Positions 35,389 through 43,824 of a stretch of 64,000 bases of DNA are shown here, piece after piece. Both the position numbers and the translations under genes were made by a program. The notes below the pieces were generated by a model. It had not been told where the DNA came from. It did no database searches and saw only the letters and a list, made by a program, of their open reading frames with translations. Origin of the DNA: Thalassovita litoralis (GTDB lineage: Bacteria > Pseudomonadota > Alphaproteobacteria > Rhodobacterales > Rhodobacteraceae). The first letter of the stretch is position 1; the number at the start of each line of letters is the position of its first letter. The stretch is taken from assembly GCF_900182725.1 (NCBI RefSeq), contig NZ_FXTO01000007.1, positions 62,001 to 126,000 on the forward strand, read 5' to 3'.

Positions 35389-35897
35389 GCCTGATCCGCC
35401 CCGAAGCCGCCACCACCCTGAAACGCTGGGCCGAACCGTTGATTGCTGTGGGGCTGTCCCTGTTTGGGCTGTCGCTGGGACTGACCGGGTTGGGCGTGGT
35501 GAAATGGGCTGGTTTCCTGTTTACGGCAATCGGTGCGGCGTTGTTGATATTGGGCATCCGCCGCGCCCGGTTCTGGCAAGGCAGCGATGGCGCGGGGGTG
35601 GTCGAGGTGGACGAGGCCGCGATCACCTATTTCGGGCCAGAGGGCGGGGGTGCGATTCCGGTGGGCGACCTGGATAAAATCGTGCTGGTGCAGCGCCATA
35701 GTGGCAAGGCATGGTGGTTGACCAGCCGCAGTGCGCCGCCGCTGATTATTCCGGTGAATGCCAGCGGCACTCAGATGTTGTTTGACGTTTTTGCCAATCT
35801 GCCGGGGATGGATATGCAGGCGCTTTTGCGGGTTTTGGACAGCTCTGGGCCGAACGATGTCGTGATCTGGCAACGAAACGGCGCCCGGTTGCATTGA
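35385..35897 (+). CDS. Two-TM protein with PH-like domain, unknown function
   Basis: 170 residues. Two membrane segments (about 18-38 and 42-60) are followed by a beta-rich domain: VVEVDEAAITYFGPEGGGAIPVGDLDKIVLV then WWLTSRSAPPLIIPVNA, resembling bacterial PH domains. Its layout is close to the PH-like proteins of the pyrB operon at 39-41 kb. It overlaps the kinase-fold gene by four bases (ATGA) and ends 63 bases before gshA. Confidence 0.65.
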   Translation: MSLIRPEAATTLKRWAEPLIAVGLSLFGLSLGLTGLGVVKWAGFLFTAIGAALLILGIRRARFWQGSDGAGVVEVDEAAITYFGPEGGGAIPVGDLDKIVLVQRHSGKAWWLTSRSAPPLIIPVNASGTQMLFDVFANLPGMDMQALLRVLDSSGPNDVVIWQRNGARLH

Positions 35898-35960
35898 CTT
35901 TGGTTTGAATAGCCCTCAATTCTTGCCGAACCTGAGGGATAGAAAAGACCGGAGCGAGAC

Positions 35961-37331
35961 ATGTCCATTCCCCAATCCGGCGGCGGGCCGATCGAGCATA
36001 TGAGCCAGTTGGCCGAATATTTGGAATCCGGGTGCAAGCCCAAGGATGACTGGCGTATTGGCACCGAGCATGAAAAATTCGGGTATTGCAAAGATACGTT
36101 GAAACCCATCCCCTATGACGGGGAACGGTCCGTTTTGGCGGTGCTGGAAGGGCTACGCGATGGTCACGGCTGGACCCCGATGGAAGAAGGCGGGAAACTG
36201 ATCGGCCTGACCAAGGACGGCGCGAATGTGTCGCTGGAACCCGGAGGGCAACTGGAATTATCAGGCGCACCGCTGGAAACCATCCACCAGACCTGTGATG
36301 AGGTGAACGAACACCTGCGCGATGTGAAAGACATCGCTGACAAGGTGGGCGTTGGCTTTATCGGGCTGGGGGCGGCGCCGATCTGGCAACACGAAGACAT
36401 GCCGGTCATGCCCAAGGGGCGCTATAAGCTGATGACCGACTACATGGATCAGGTCGGGACGATGGGCAAATCCATGATGTACCGCACCTGTACCGTGCAG
36501 GTGAATCTGGATTTCCAGTCCGAAGCGGACATGGTGCAAAAGCTGCGCGTGGCGCTGGCCTTGCAGCCGGTTGCCACGGCGCTGTTTGCCAATTCACCGT
36601 TTTTCGAGGGGAAACCGAACGGCCATAAATCATGGCGTTCGCGGATCTGGCGCGATCTGGATCCGGCCCGCACCGGGATGTTGCCGTTTGTGTTCGACGA
36701 AGGTTTCGGCTTCCAGCAATATGTGGATTATGCCTTGGATGTGCCGATGTATTTCGTCTATCGCGATGGCAAATACATTAATGCGCTGGGGCAATCGTTC
36801 CGCGATTTCCTAAACGGGAAATTGCCTGCGCTGCCGGGCGAAACGCCAACGCTTAGCGATTGGGCGGATCACCTGACCACGGTATTCCCCGAAGCGCGGA
36901 TCAAGAAATACATGGAAATGCGTGGGGCCGATGGTGGCCCGTGGCGGCGTATCTGTGCGCTTCCGGCATTCTGGGTTGGGTTGATGTATGATCAGAACAG
37001 CTTGGATGCGGCATGGGATTTGGTGAAACACTGGGACGCTGAAACCCGCGAGGCATGGCGTGTAGAAGCCTCGGTGCGTGGTTTGCAGGCCATTGTCGGC
37101 GGGCGCCGCATGATCGACCTTGCCGCCGAGGTGCTGGATATTTCCCGCAAGGGCCTGATTGCCCGTGCGCGTCCGGGGCTGGGCGGCATGGTGCAGGACG
37201 AACGGCATTTCCTGCACGCGCTGGAAGATTCCATTGAAATGGGCAAAACCCCGGCAGATGAATTGCTGGATCGCTATAATGGTGACTGGAACGGCGATCT
37301 GACCCGGATTTACGGCGAGTATAGTTACTGA
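35961..37331 (+). CDS. gshA: Glutamate-cysteine ligase (plant/alphaproteobacterial type)
   Basis: 456 residues. It joins glutamate and cysteine, the first step of glutathione synthesis. The type is recognised by WRIGTEHEKFGY (about 31-42), SLEPGGQLELSGAP (about 93-106) and MYRTCTVQVNLDF (about 173-185); this is the GshA class shared with plants, not the E. coli class. Length is normal. A GAGCGAGAC stretch precedes the ATG. A large inverted repeat follows the stop and probably terminates it. Confidence 0.95.
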   Translation: MSIPQSGGGPIEHMSQLAEYLESGCKPKDDWRIGTEHEKFGYCKDTLKPIPYDGERSVLAVLEGLRDGHGWTPMEEGGKLIGLTKDGANVSLEPGGQLELSGAPLETIHQTCDEVNEHLRDVKDIADKVGVGFIGLGAAPIWQHEDMPVMPKGRYKLMTDYMDQVGTMGKSMMYRTCTVQVNLDFQSEADMVQKLRVALALQPVATALFANSPFFEGKPNGHKSWRSRIWRDLDPARTGMLPFVFDEGFGFQQYVDYALDVPMYFVYRDGKYINALGQSFRDFLNGKLPALPGETPTLSDWADHLTTVFPEARIKKYMEMRGADGGPWRRICALPAFWVGLMYDQNSLDAAWDLVKHWDAETREAWRVEASVRGLQAIVGGRRMIDLAAEVLDISRKGLIARARPGLGGMVQDERHFLHALEDSIEMGKTPADELLDRYNGDWNGDLTRIYGEYSY

Positions 37332-37338
37332 TCGGGCA

Positions 37339-37454
37339 GGGGGCGTTGCCCCCGGTCGCCTATGGCGCCCACCCCCAGAGTATTGGCGATCAGAAAGAAG
37401 CAGGTTGGTTTCTTTCTGATTTGAAATACTCCGGGGTTTGGGGCAGCGCCCCAA
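37339..37454. repeat. Composite inverted repeat between gshA and plsY (two GAGTATTT units head to head)
   Basis: Two copies of one element face each other. Left: hairpin GGGGGC/GCCCCC (37339-37353), a small CGCC/GGCG hairpin, then CCCCCAGAGTATT and ATCAGAAAGAA. Right, on the other strand: hairpin GGGGC/GCCCC (37438-37454), CCCCGGAGTATTT and ATCAGAAAGAA. The inner halves pair over 11 bases (ATCAGAAAGAA with TTCTTTCTGAT) plus AGTATT/AATACT. It lies between convergent genes and would act as a two-way terminator. A third copy is at 58251-58310. Confidence 0.75.
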
Positions 37455-37496
37455 TGCCTTTGAACTGGGCACACCCGGAGAAGAGGCGTTTCGCGT

Positions 37497-38102
37497 CTAT
37501 TTCTTGCCGATTTTCGGTTCGGTCCCGGCGCGGATACGCGTGATATTGGCGCGATGGGTCCAGAAAATCAGCAGGGTCAGAACGCCGCCAAGCGCGATCA
37601 TATCGCCATGTCCCAGAAGCACCATCCAGATGGTCGATGTGGCGGCCGCCATCAGGGCCGCGAAGGATGAAATCCGCACGACAAAAGCCGTTGCCAGCCA
37701 CGTCGCACATGCGGCCAGCCCAACCGGGAAGGACAGGCCCAGCAGCAACCCAAGAAAGGTTGCCACGCCCTTGCCGCCCCGGAATTTCAACCAGATCGGA
37801 AAGCAATGGCCCCAAAAGGCCAGCGCCCCCGCCAGTTGTGCGGCGTCTTCGGCGGCAAGCGCGCGGGCCAACAGCACTGCTGCGGCCCCTTTGCCGCCAT
37901 CCAGCAGCAGGGTCAGGAAGGCGGCCAGTTTATTGCCGGTGCGCAGCACGTTGGTGGCACCGATATTGCCCGATCCGATTTGGCGCAGGTTACCCAGCCC
38001 CATCAGTTTCGCAATGATCATTCCAAAGGGAACAGATCCCAGACCATAACCGATCAGCGCCCAAAGGATCAGGATCGCGGGGGGGGACATCAGTTCGGGC
38101 AT
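37497..38102 (-). CDS. plsY: Glycerol-3-phosphate acyltransferase PlsY
   Basis: 201 residues with five or so membrane segments. PlsY transfers acyl from acyl-phosphate to glycerol-3-phosphate, starting phospholipid synthesis. Conserved motifs are GYGLGSVPFG (about 19-28), GSGNIGATNVLRTG (about 43-56), GHCFPIWLKFRGGKGVAT (about 99-116). It is the last gene of the pyrB operon; its start overlaps the pyrC-like stop by one base. Confidence 0.95.
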   Translation of the reverse strand: MPELMSPPAILILWALIGYGLGSVPFGMIIAKLMGLGNLRQIGSGNIGATNVLRTGNKLAAFLTLLLDGGKGAAAVLLARALAAEDAAQLAGALAFWGHCFPIWLKFRGGKGVATFLGLLLGLSFPVGLAACATWLATAFVVRISSFAALMAAATSTIWMVLLGHGDMIALGGVLTLLIFWTHRANITRIRAGTEPKIGKK

Positions 38103-39382
38103 TATAAGTCTCCGAAAACCTGGCGACCTGCGACAAAGGTGGCCAGCACCTTGCCCTGCATCCGCGCCCCGTCAAATGGTGTATTCTTGGATTTGGAATG
38201 CAGCGTGGCGCGGTCCATGACAAAGGGCGTGTCCGGGTCGAACAGCACCAGATCGGCTGGTGCGCCCGCAGACAGTCGCCCGCCGGGCAGGCCCAGCCGT
38301 TTGGCCGGGTTCAGCGCCATCGCGCGGAACAGGTGGGGCAGGGTCAGGTCGCCGGAATGATACAGTCGCAGCGCCGCAGGCAGGAAGGTTTCCAGCCCCA
38401 CTGCGCCCGAGGCGGCCTCTTCGAACGGCAGGCGTTTGGATTCCTCGTCCTGCGGGGTGTGCATGGAGCAGATGATGTCAATCAGCCCGTGGCGCACGGC
38501 GTCAACCACGGCAAGGCGGTCGTCTTCGGAGCGCAGCGGCGGTTTAACCTTGAAGAAGGTACGATAGTCGGCCACGTCCAGTTCATTCAGCGTCAGATGG
38601 TGGATGGACGTCCCGGCGGTGATGTCCAGCCCGTTGCGTTTGGCGCGTTCCAGCGCGGGCAGGGCGCGGGCGGTGGTGATCTGATCGGCGTGGTATTTCG
38701 CGCCGGTCATTTCCAGCAGCGCAATATCACGGTCCAGCCCCATGCGTTCGGCCATTGGCGATACGGCGGGCAGTCCGCGCAGCGATGCGAATTTGCCGCT
38801 GGTCGCCGCTGCGCCGTTGGACAGGCCCGGTTCCTGCGGGTGGGCAATCACCAGCGCGCCCAGCGATTTGGCATAGGTCAGCGCCCGCGAAAATACCTTG
38901 GTGTTTTCAATCACATGATCGCAATCGGTAAAGGCCACGGCCCCCGCATCCAGTAAGAACCCGATTTCGGTCATTTCGCGGCCTTCGCGGCCCTTGGTCA
39001 GGGCGGCCATCGGGATGACGTTGACGGGGGCGGCCTCTTGCGCGCGGCGGGTAACGAATTCCAGCACTTCGGGGCTGTCGATGGTGGGGTTTGTATCGGG
39101 GCGGGTTACGATGGTGGTAACGCCCCCGGCCGCAGCGGCCAGCCCGGCGGATTTGAACGATTCCTTGTGCCGTTCACCGGGTTCGCAGACCTTTACCCCG
39201 ATGTCGACGATGCCGGGGGCCAGATATTTGCCTTGTCCGTCAATCACGGTGGCCCCGTCCGGCACGGCCAGTTCCATGCCATATCCGGCGATTTTGCCGT
39301 TTTGCAACAGGATCGAGCCATGTTCGACCGCGCTGGTTTCCGGGTCGATCAGGTGAACATTGGTGATCAGCGTGGCGGTCAT
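38102..39382 (-). CDS. Dihydroorotase-like protein lacking metal ligands (PyrC' type)
   Basis: 426 residues, full length for class I dihydroorotase. The fold is evident: APGIVD, EPGERHKESFKSAG, GGVTTIVTRPDTNPTID, KVKPPLRSEDDR and the C-terminal GAPADLVLFDPD. But the metal pair expected as DxHxH reads DIGVK (residues 60-64), and the catalytic DHAPH region reads MHTPQ (about 307-311). It is therefore probably inactive, like Pseudomonas PyrC', which stabilises aspartate transcarbamoylase. It is coupled to plsY and to the PH-like genes, downstream of pyrB. An active dihydroorotase would have to be elsewhere. Confidence 0.85.
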   Translation of the reverse strand: MTATLITNVHLIDPETSAVEHGSILLQNGKIAGYGMELAVPDGATVIDGQGKYLAPGIVDIGVKVCEPGERHKESFKSAGLAAAAGGVTTIVTRPDTNPTIDSPEVLEFVTRRAQEAAPVNVIPMAALTKGREGREMTEIGFLLDAGAVAFTDCDHVIENTKVFSRALTYAKSLGALVIAHPQEPGLSNGAAATSGKFASLRGLPAVSPMAERMGLDRDIALLEMTGAKYHADQITTARALPALERAKRNGLDITAGTSIHHLTLNELDVADYRTFFKVKPPLRSEDDRLAVVDAVRHGLIDIICSMHTPQDEESKRLPFEEAASGAVGLETFLPAALRLYHSGDLTLPHLFRAMALNPAKRLGLPGGRLSAGAPADLVLFDPDTPFVMDRATLHSKSKNTPFDGARMQGKVLATFVAGRQVFGDL

Positions 39383-39846
39383 GTGTGTTTCCCCCTAAGG
39401 GCTTGGGTCAGGGCCGCGTCCAGCGCGGGCATTTGGGTGGCGGCGATCGGCCAGTTCAGGCTCCAGCTGCGCATGATGCCGGTCTGGCTGTGCAGGGTCA
39501 GGCGTCCGGGCAGGTTGAGCGCACGGCGGATCGGGCCGCGGGTCAGAGTGTAATTCACCTGTGTGCCGAACGGAAGCGATTGTTCGATGACACCTTGATG
39601 ACGCAGGGCGGCGGTTTCGGTGATTTCAAATCGCACGCGGGCGCGATCAATCAACAGGGTGATGGCAACCGGCAGCAGGATCAGGGCCAGCCCTAAGGCC
39701 ACCCCAGACAGCACCGATTGCACATACAGGACCATCCATGCCGCACCGCCCAGCCCCAGAAGGGCAGGCACCGGGCCTTTGGCGATCATGGCGTAAAGCG
39801 GGTGTTCGGATTGCACATCATTCAGCGTTTGATGCCACAGGATCAT
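39379..39846 (-). CDS. Membrane protein with PH-like domain (pyrB operon, fourth)
   Basis: 155 residues. Two hydrophobic segments (about 24-44 and 48-66) are followed by a beta-rich domain with RFEITETAALRHQGVIEQSLPFG and LTLHSQTG. Fold likeness to the bacterial PH domain is inferred from layout. It overlaps its neighbours by four bases on each side (TCAT on the plus strand), so it is translated as part of the operon. Function unknown. Confidence 0.7.
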   Translation of the reverse strand: MILWHQTLNDVQSEHPLYAMIAKGPVPALLGLGGAAWMVLYVQSVLSGVALGLALILLPVAITLLIDRARVRFEITETAALRHQGVIEQSLPFGTQVNYTLTRGPIRRALNLPGRLTLHSQTGIMRSWSLNWPIAATQMPALDAALTQALRGKHT

Positions 39847-40391
39847 GGGTACTGGCCTTCCTGAATATCACGAAGCAGGTGGAACACTTTGGGTCCGTCG
39901 GGCAGGCGTTCAAACCCGATGCGCGGGGCGGGGGCGGGGTTTTTGGCCCCTGCCCGCAGCCGTCGCGGGACGGGGTCGGGCAGGATGTGAAAGGCAAATG
40001 TCACGGTATGGGGGGCGTTCCCTTCCAGCGCGACGGGGCTGTTGGGGGTGATGACATATGATTTCAGCCGCTTGCCCTGAAATGGCAGATCGGTGGCGAT
40101 ATAGGCGCGTTTATTGCTCAGCGTGTACCATGTGCGGCGGTATTGGCGGGGCTTTTGTAAAACGCCGACATACAGCAGCAATGCTGCCAACGGCAGGTGA
40201 ACCATCACCATCGGCCATTTTTCATCGGTCGCGGTGGCCCAAAGCACAGTGCTGAACAGCAAGAACAGCCCGAACAGACCCGTGGTCGGACCGATTTCCG
40301 ACAGGGACATGGACGGATCAGGACGCCCCTGCCACAGGATGTATTCATCCGCATCCAGAATGTCGTCCCAGTCCATGCCTTGTCTGGTCAT
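39843..40391 (-). CDS. Membrane protein with PH-like domain (tandem paralogue B)
   Basis: 182 residues. An N-terminal acidic motif DWDDILDADEYILWQGRPD (about 7-25), two membrane segments (about 38-55 and 62-80), then YRRTWYTLSNKRAYIATDLPFQGKRL (about 93-118) and a C-terminal GFERLPDG...LLRDI. The same blocks occur in the next gene upstream, so the two are duplicates that have diverged. Function unknown; a membrane scaffold role is possible. Overlaps both neighbours by four bases. Confidence 0.75.
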   Translation of the reverse strand: MTRQGMDWDDILDADEYILWQGRPDPSMSLSEIGPTTGLFGLFLLFSTVLWATATDEKWPMVMVHLPLAALLLYVGVLQKPRQYRRTWYTLSNKRAYIATDLPFQGKRLKSYVITPNSPVALEGNAPHTVTFAFHILPDPVPRRLRAGAKNPAPAPRIGFERLPDGPKVFHLLRDIQEGQYP

Positions 40392-40930
40392 GATTGTGGC
40401 CCAGGCTGGTCGCTGCTGCGGATGTCGCGCATCAGCCGGTATACGTGATGTCCGTCGGTGATGCGATCAAACCCAACGCGGCGGGTGCGGGTGCGGTTTT
40501 TCGTGCGATAGGTTTCGGTGGCAAATTGCACGGCGGCAAAGCGGCCCTCGTCTTCCATGCTGAGGGGGCTGGTGCTGTCGATGGCATAGGATTTCAGCCG
40601 CTTGCCACGAAAGGGCAGATCGGTGGCGATAAAGGCGCGTTTGTTGGTCAGCGTGTACCATGTGTGGCGGTATTTATAGGGTTTGCCAAAGACCGCACCA
40701 AAGGCAAGGCCTAGCCCGACCGAAAAATGGATCAGCCCGAACATCCAGAAAATCCCGCCCGCCTTGGACGCCATGATCATCCAAAACAGCGCGAAACCGG
40801 CAAAGAACAGGCCAAACAACGCAGGCAGCAGGCTGAGCGGGGAAATCACGACGGCGCCGTCGGGGCGTCCCTGCCACAGGATTTGTTCGTCCTGATCCAG
40901 AATGTCCTCCCAGCCCTGTGCGGTGGTCAT
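40388..40930 (-). CDS. Membrane protein with PH-like domain (tandem paralogue A)
   Basis: 180 residues. GWEDILDQDEQILWQGRPDG (about 6-25), two membrane segments (about 32-52 and 60-80), YRHTWYTLTNKRAFIATDLPFRGKRL and GFDRITDG...LMRDI match paralogue B block for block. The LTNKR strand motif also appears as DLTNQRL in the upstream gene, hinting at one domain family. Function unknown. Overlaps both neighbours by four bases. Confidence 0.75.
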   Translation of the reverse strand: MTTAQGWEDILDQDEQILWQGRPDGAVVISPLSLLPALFGLFFAGFALFWMIMASKAGGIFWMFGLIHFSVGLGLAFGAVFGKPYKYRHTWYTLTNKRAFIATDLPFRGKRLKSYAIDSTSPLSMEDEGRFAAVQFATETYRTKNRTRTRRVGFDRITDGHHVYRLMRDIRSSDQPGPQS

Positions 40931-41367
40931 GGTCGCCCCCCGGCCTGAACGCGCTGAATGGCGGCGCGGGTGGCGGGTTTGTCGGCCAGATATTTCAGCA
41001 GGTGCTTGTCGCCCGACAGGGTCACGATCTGGATGGCCGATCCCAGCGAGCGGATTTGTTTGATTTCAGACAGGTGCACGGCGCGGCCCTGTGGACCCAA
41101 CAGGCGTTGGTTGGTCAGATCCCAACGCGCCTGCAATTCATCCGACGCGACATAGAACGCCCGCACCGCAATGGCCGCCAACCCGCCCACGGCCCCGGTC
41201 CAGACATGGGGGTTTCCCATGCCCCACAGGATCGCCATGCCCACGGCCATTGCAATCGCCGCCAGCCAAGCGTGATCGCGCCAATAGGTCGACCGATCCG
41301 CCGGGATTTGTAGCAGCACTTCCTCGTCCGGGTTCAGCGGGGTGGTGGGGGTCATTGCGCCATACAT
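40927..41367 (-). CDS. Membrane protein with PH-like domain (first of four)
   Basis: 146 residues. Start MYGAMTPTTPL with a second methionine four codons on. The opening LNPDEEVLLQIPAD resembles the DEQILWQGRPD motif of its downstream neighbours; two short membrane segments (about 34-50 and 55-72) precede RWDLTNQRLLGPQGRAVHLSEIKQIRSLG, a typical bacterial PH strand pattern. It starts three bases after the upstream gene ends. Function unknown. Confidence 0.7.
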   Translation of the reverse strand: MYGAMTPTTPLNPDEEVLLQIPADRSTYWRDHAWLAAIAMAVGMAILWGMGNPHVWTGAVGGLAAIAVRAFYVASDELQARWDLTNQRLLGPQGRAVHLSEIKQIRSLGSAIQIVTLSGDKHLLKYLADKPATRAAIQRVQAGGRP

Positions 41368-41370
41368 CGG

Positions 41371-41922
41371 TTAACCTCCGTGCGGGGACAGGGCAAAGAT
41401 CAACAGGCCAATCGCAATCCCGGCCAGTACCAGCGCCGCACCGATCCAGCGCGGAAACCGGGGCGGCGGGGCGGGGGCACCTATGCCCCCGATTGTGCCG
41501 TGGGCGGCATCGCTGCGGATCGGGGTCAGGTCCAGTTCCGGGGTGGGTTCCGCCCATGTCCCCAACCAGCGCAGCGGTGAATGCAGGCGCAGGGTTTGGG
41601 CCTTACCCCGGAACGCGGGCGATGAAATCAGCGCCACATGGCCCTTGATCTGATTCAGCGCGATCCGGTCGTCGCGCAGGTCTTCTGGGGCAATGTTATA
41701 CGCCGCATTCAGATAGCCGGTCAGCCCCATGTCATCCAGTTGGTCGACCGGAAAGATTTCCACATAAGACGGGTTCAGATCGTAAAGCCCAAGCGCCGAG
41801 ATCAGCGGCCAGCCTTCGCGTTCAAAATCCGCGAAATCCTCGATATCCTCGGGGGGCAGGTCCACGGCGAACAACCGGACAACGCCGGTTTCGCCTGTTG
41901 GAACCTCGATCCGGTCGCTCAC
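41371..41922 (-). CDS. One-TM protein encoded next to pyrB, unknown function
   Basis: 183 residues from a GTG start that overlaps the pyrB stop (GTGA). The first 140 residues are soluble and acidic, with [17 protein letters not shown] and a conserved-looking [19 protein letters not shown]; a proline-rich stretch ([10 protein letters not shown]) leads to one C-terminal membrane segment (about 159-179). Topology suggests a cytoplasmic domain on a tail anchor. I do not recognise the family. Tight coupling argues for a link to PyrB or the membrane. Confidence 0.7.
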   Translation of the reverse strand: MSDRIEVPTGETGVVRLFAVDLPPEDIEDFADFEREGWPLISALGLYDLNPSYVEIFPVDQLDDMGLTGYLNAAYNIAPEDLRDDRIALNQIKGHVALISSPAFRGKAQTLRLHSPLRWLGTWAEPTPELDLTPIRSDAAHGTIGGIGAPAPPPRFPRWIGAALVLAGIAIGLLIFALSPHGG

Positions 41923-42878
41923 GCCATAACCCCTTGTTCGGCGCGGCGTGATTGGCGCAGGTTGCGGGCCAGAAGGTCCATTGCGGCCATGCGGACGGCT
42001 ACGCCCATTTCCACCTGTTCCTGAATCACGGAACGGTTGATGTCGTCGGCGATAGTGCCGTCGATTTCCACGCCGCGGTTCATCGGGCCGGGGTGCATGA
42101 CGATGGCGTCATCCTTGGCGTGGGCCAGCTTTTCCGCATCCAGCCCGTAGCGGTGGTAATATTCGCGCTCGGACGGGATGAAACCGCCGTCCATCCGTTC
42201 TTTTTGCAGACGCAGCATCATCACCACGTCCACGTCTTTCAGGCCTTCGCGCATGTCGTGATAAACCTCGACCCCGAACTGGTCGATCTGGCTGGGCATC
42301 AGGGTGGGCGGCCCTACAAGGCGCACGCGGTTTTCCATCTTGCCCAGCAGGATCAGGTTCGACCGGGCCACGCGGCTGTGCGCAATATCACCGCAAATGG
42401 CGATGTTCAGCCGGTGCAGGCGGCCCTTGGCGCGGCGGATGGTCAGCGCGTCCAGCAGTGCCTGCGTGGGGTGTTCATGTTTGCCGTCGCCCGCGTTCAG
42501 CACGGCGCAGTTCACTTTTTGCGCCAGCAGGTCCACCGCGCCGGAATGCGGGTGGCGCACGACCAGCAAATCGGGGTGCATAGCGTTCAGGGTCAGCGCG
42601 GTATCAATCAGGGTTTCGCCCTTTTTGATCGAACTGGCTTGCATCGCCATATTCATCACATCCGCGCCCAGCCGCTTGCCCGCCAGTTCAAAACTGGCCT
42701 GTGTCCGGGTGGAGTTTTCAAAGAACATATTAATCTGGGTCAGCCCGGCCAGCGCATCGCCATGTTTCACGTCACGGCGGTTCAGATCAACATATTGGTC
42801 GGCCAGATCAAGGATCGCCGTGATCTCGGACGGGTGAAGGGGTTCAATCCCCAGAAGATGCTTTTGTCGGAAATCCAT
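41919..42878 (-). CDS. pyrB: Aspartate carbamoyltransferase catalytic subunit
   Basis: 319 residues. PyrB makes carbamoyl-aspartate in pyrimidine synthesis. The carbamoyl-phosphate motif is [13 protein letters not shown] (about 52-64), with [25 protein letters not shown] and the MHPGPMNRG end. ATG at 42878 has AAGGAG upstream and starts family sequence ([10 protein letters not shown]); upstream frame is spurious. It heads an eight-gene overlapping operon ending at plsY. No regulatory subunit pyrI is visible. Confidence 0.96.
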   Translation of the reverse strand: MDFRQKHLLGIEPLHPSEITAILDLADQYVDLNRRDVKHGDALAGLTQINMFFENSTRTQASFELAGKRLGADVMNMAMQASSIKKGETLIDTALTLNAMHPDLLVVRHPHSGAVDLLAQKVNCAVLNAGDGKHEHPTQALLDALTIRRAKGRLHRLNIAICGDIAHSRVARSNLILLGKMENRVRLVGPPTLMPSQIDQFGVEVYHDMREGLKDVDVVMMLRLQKERMDGGFIPSEREYYHRYGLDAEKLAHAKDDAIVMHPGPMNRGVEIDGTIADDINRSVIQEQVEMGVAVRMAAMDLLARNLRQSRRAEQGVMA

Positions 42879-43028
42879 GATGCGCTCCTTCGGCCGAGGT
42901 GGTTTGCTTATAGAAAGCAGGGTCGCGCGGGGCAAGGTGGGGCGCTGGATCGGCTGCGGAAAAAGGTCCGGCATCGCAGCGATCTATTGCGGTTTCCCAA
43001 TGCGTGATTTCCGCATAGATTTGGCGGC

Positions 43029-43823
43029 ATGGAATCGGCCTATACCCCTGATCTGGATTATCATACCGCGCTGGCGCTGCTGGAATGGCAGGTCGAACTG
43101 GGCGCGGATGAAACGATTCTGGAAACCCCCGTCAATCGGTACGAGGTGCAGCCGGAAAAACCTGCGGCAGTTGCGGCAGTGCGTCCCGGAATACCGCCGC
43201 CCCCGGTGGCGCAGCCGAAAATTGACCCGGTACAGGTGGCCCGGCAGATGGCGGCGGGCGCGGGGGATCTGGTGGCGTTGCGGGGCGCGATGGCTGCATA
43301 TGAGCATTGCGAGCTGAAGCGCGGGGCAAAATCGCTGGTATTCAGCGATGGCAACCCGGCGGCGCGGGTGATGATCATCGGCGAAGCGCCGGGCCGGGAC
43401 GAGGACCGCGAAGGGCGGCCCTTTGTCGGGAAGGCCGGGCAATTGCTGGATCGGATGCTGGGCGCGATCGGGATGGACCGGCGCGCGGACGATCCGGTGC
43501 AGGCGGTGTATATCTCCAATGTGTTGCCGTGGCGGCCCCCGCAAAACCGCGATCCCAAACCCGAGGAAATTCAGATGTTGCTGCCATTCCTGCGGCGGCA
43601 TGTGGAACTGGTGCAGCCCGATCTGGTGGTGCTGATGGGCAATATTTCCTGTCAGGCGGGGCTGGGCAAGCGGGGCATCACCCGGTTGCGTGGGCAATGG
43701 ACCGAAGCCTATGGCAAGCCTGCGATCCCGATGTTTCACCCGGCGTATTTGCTGCGCTCCCCCCATGCCAAGCGCGAGGCTTGGGCGGATTTGCTAAGTC
43801 TGAAATCGCGGTTAGGGGGCTGA
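43029..43823 (+). CDS. Uracil-DNA glycosylase, family-4-like, cysteine-poor
   Basis: 264 residues. The core motifs are GEAPGRDEDREGRPFVGKAGQLLD (about 118-140) and HPAYLLRSPHAKREAW (about 238-253), which match family 4 enzymes that remove uracil from DNA. Of the four cysteines that bind the Fe-S cluster in thermophilic members, only one (HCELKRG) has a counterpart; VLPWRPPQNRD and QMLLPFLRR lack the usual ones. The N-terminal 75 residues are a linker rich in Pro and Val. Divergent from pyrB. Confidence 0.85.
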   Translation: MESAYTPDLDYHTALALLEWQVELGADETILETPVNRYEVQPEKPAAVAAVRPGIPPPPVAQPKIDPVQVARQMAAGAGDLVALRGAMAAYEHCELKRGAKSLVFSDGNPAARVMIIGEAPGRDEDREGRPFVGKAGQLLDRMLGAIGMDRRADDPVQAVYISNVLPWRPPQNRDPKPEEIQMLLPFLRRHVELVQPDLVVLMGNISCQAGLGKRGITRLRGQWTEAYGKPAIPMFHPAYLLRSPHAKREAWADLLSLKSRLGG

Positions 43824-43824
43824 T

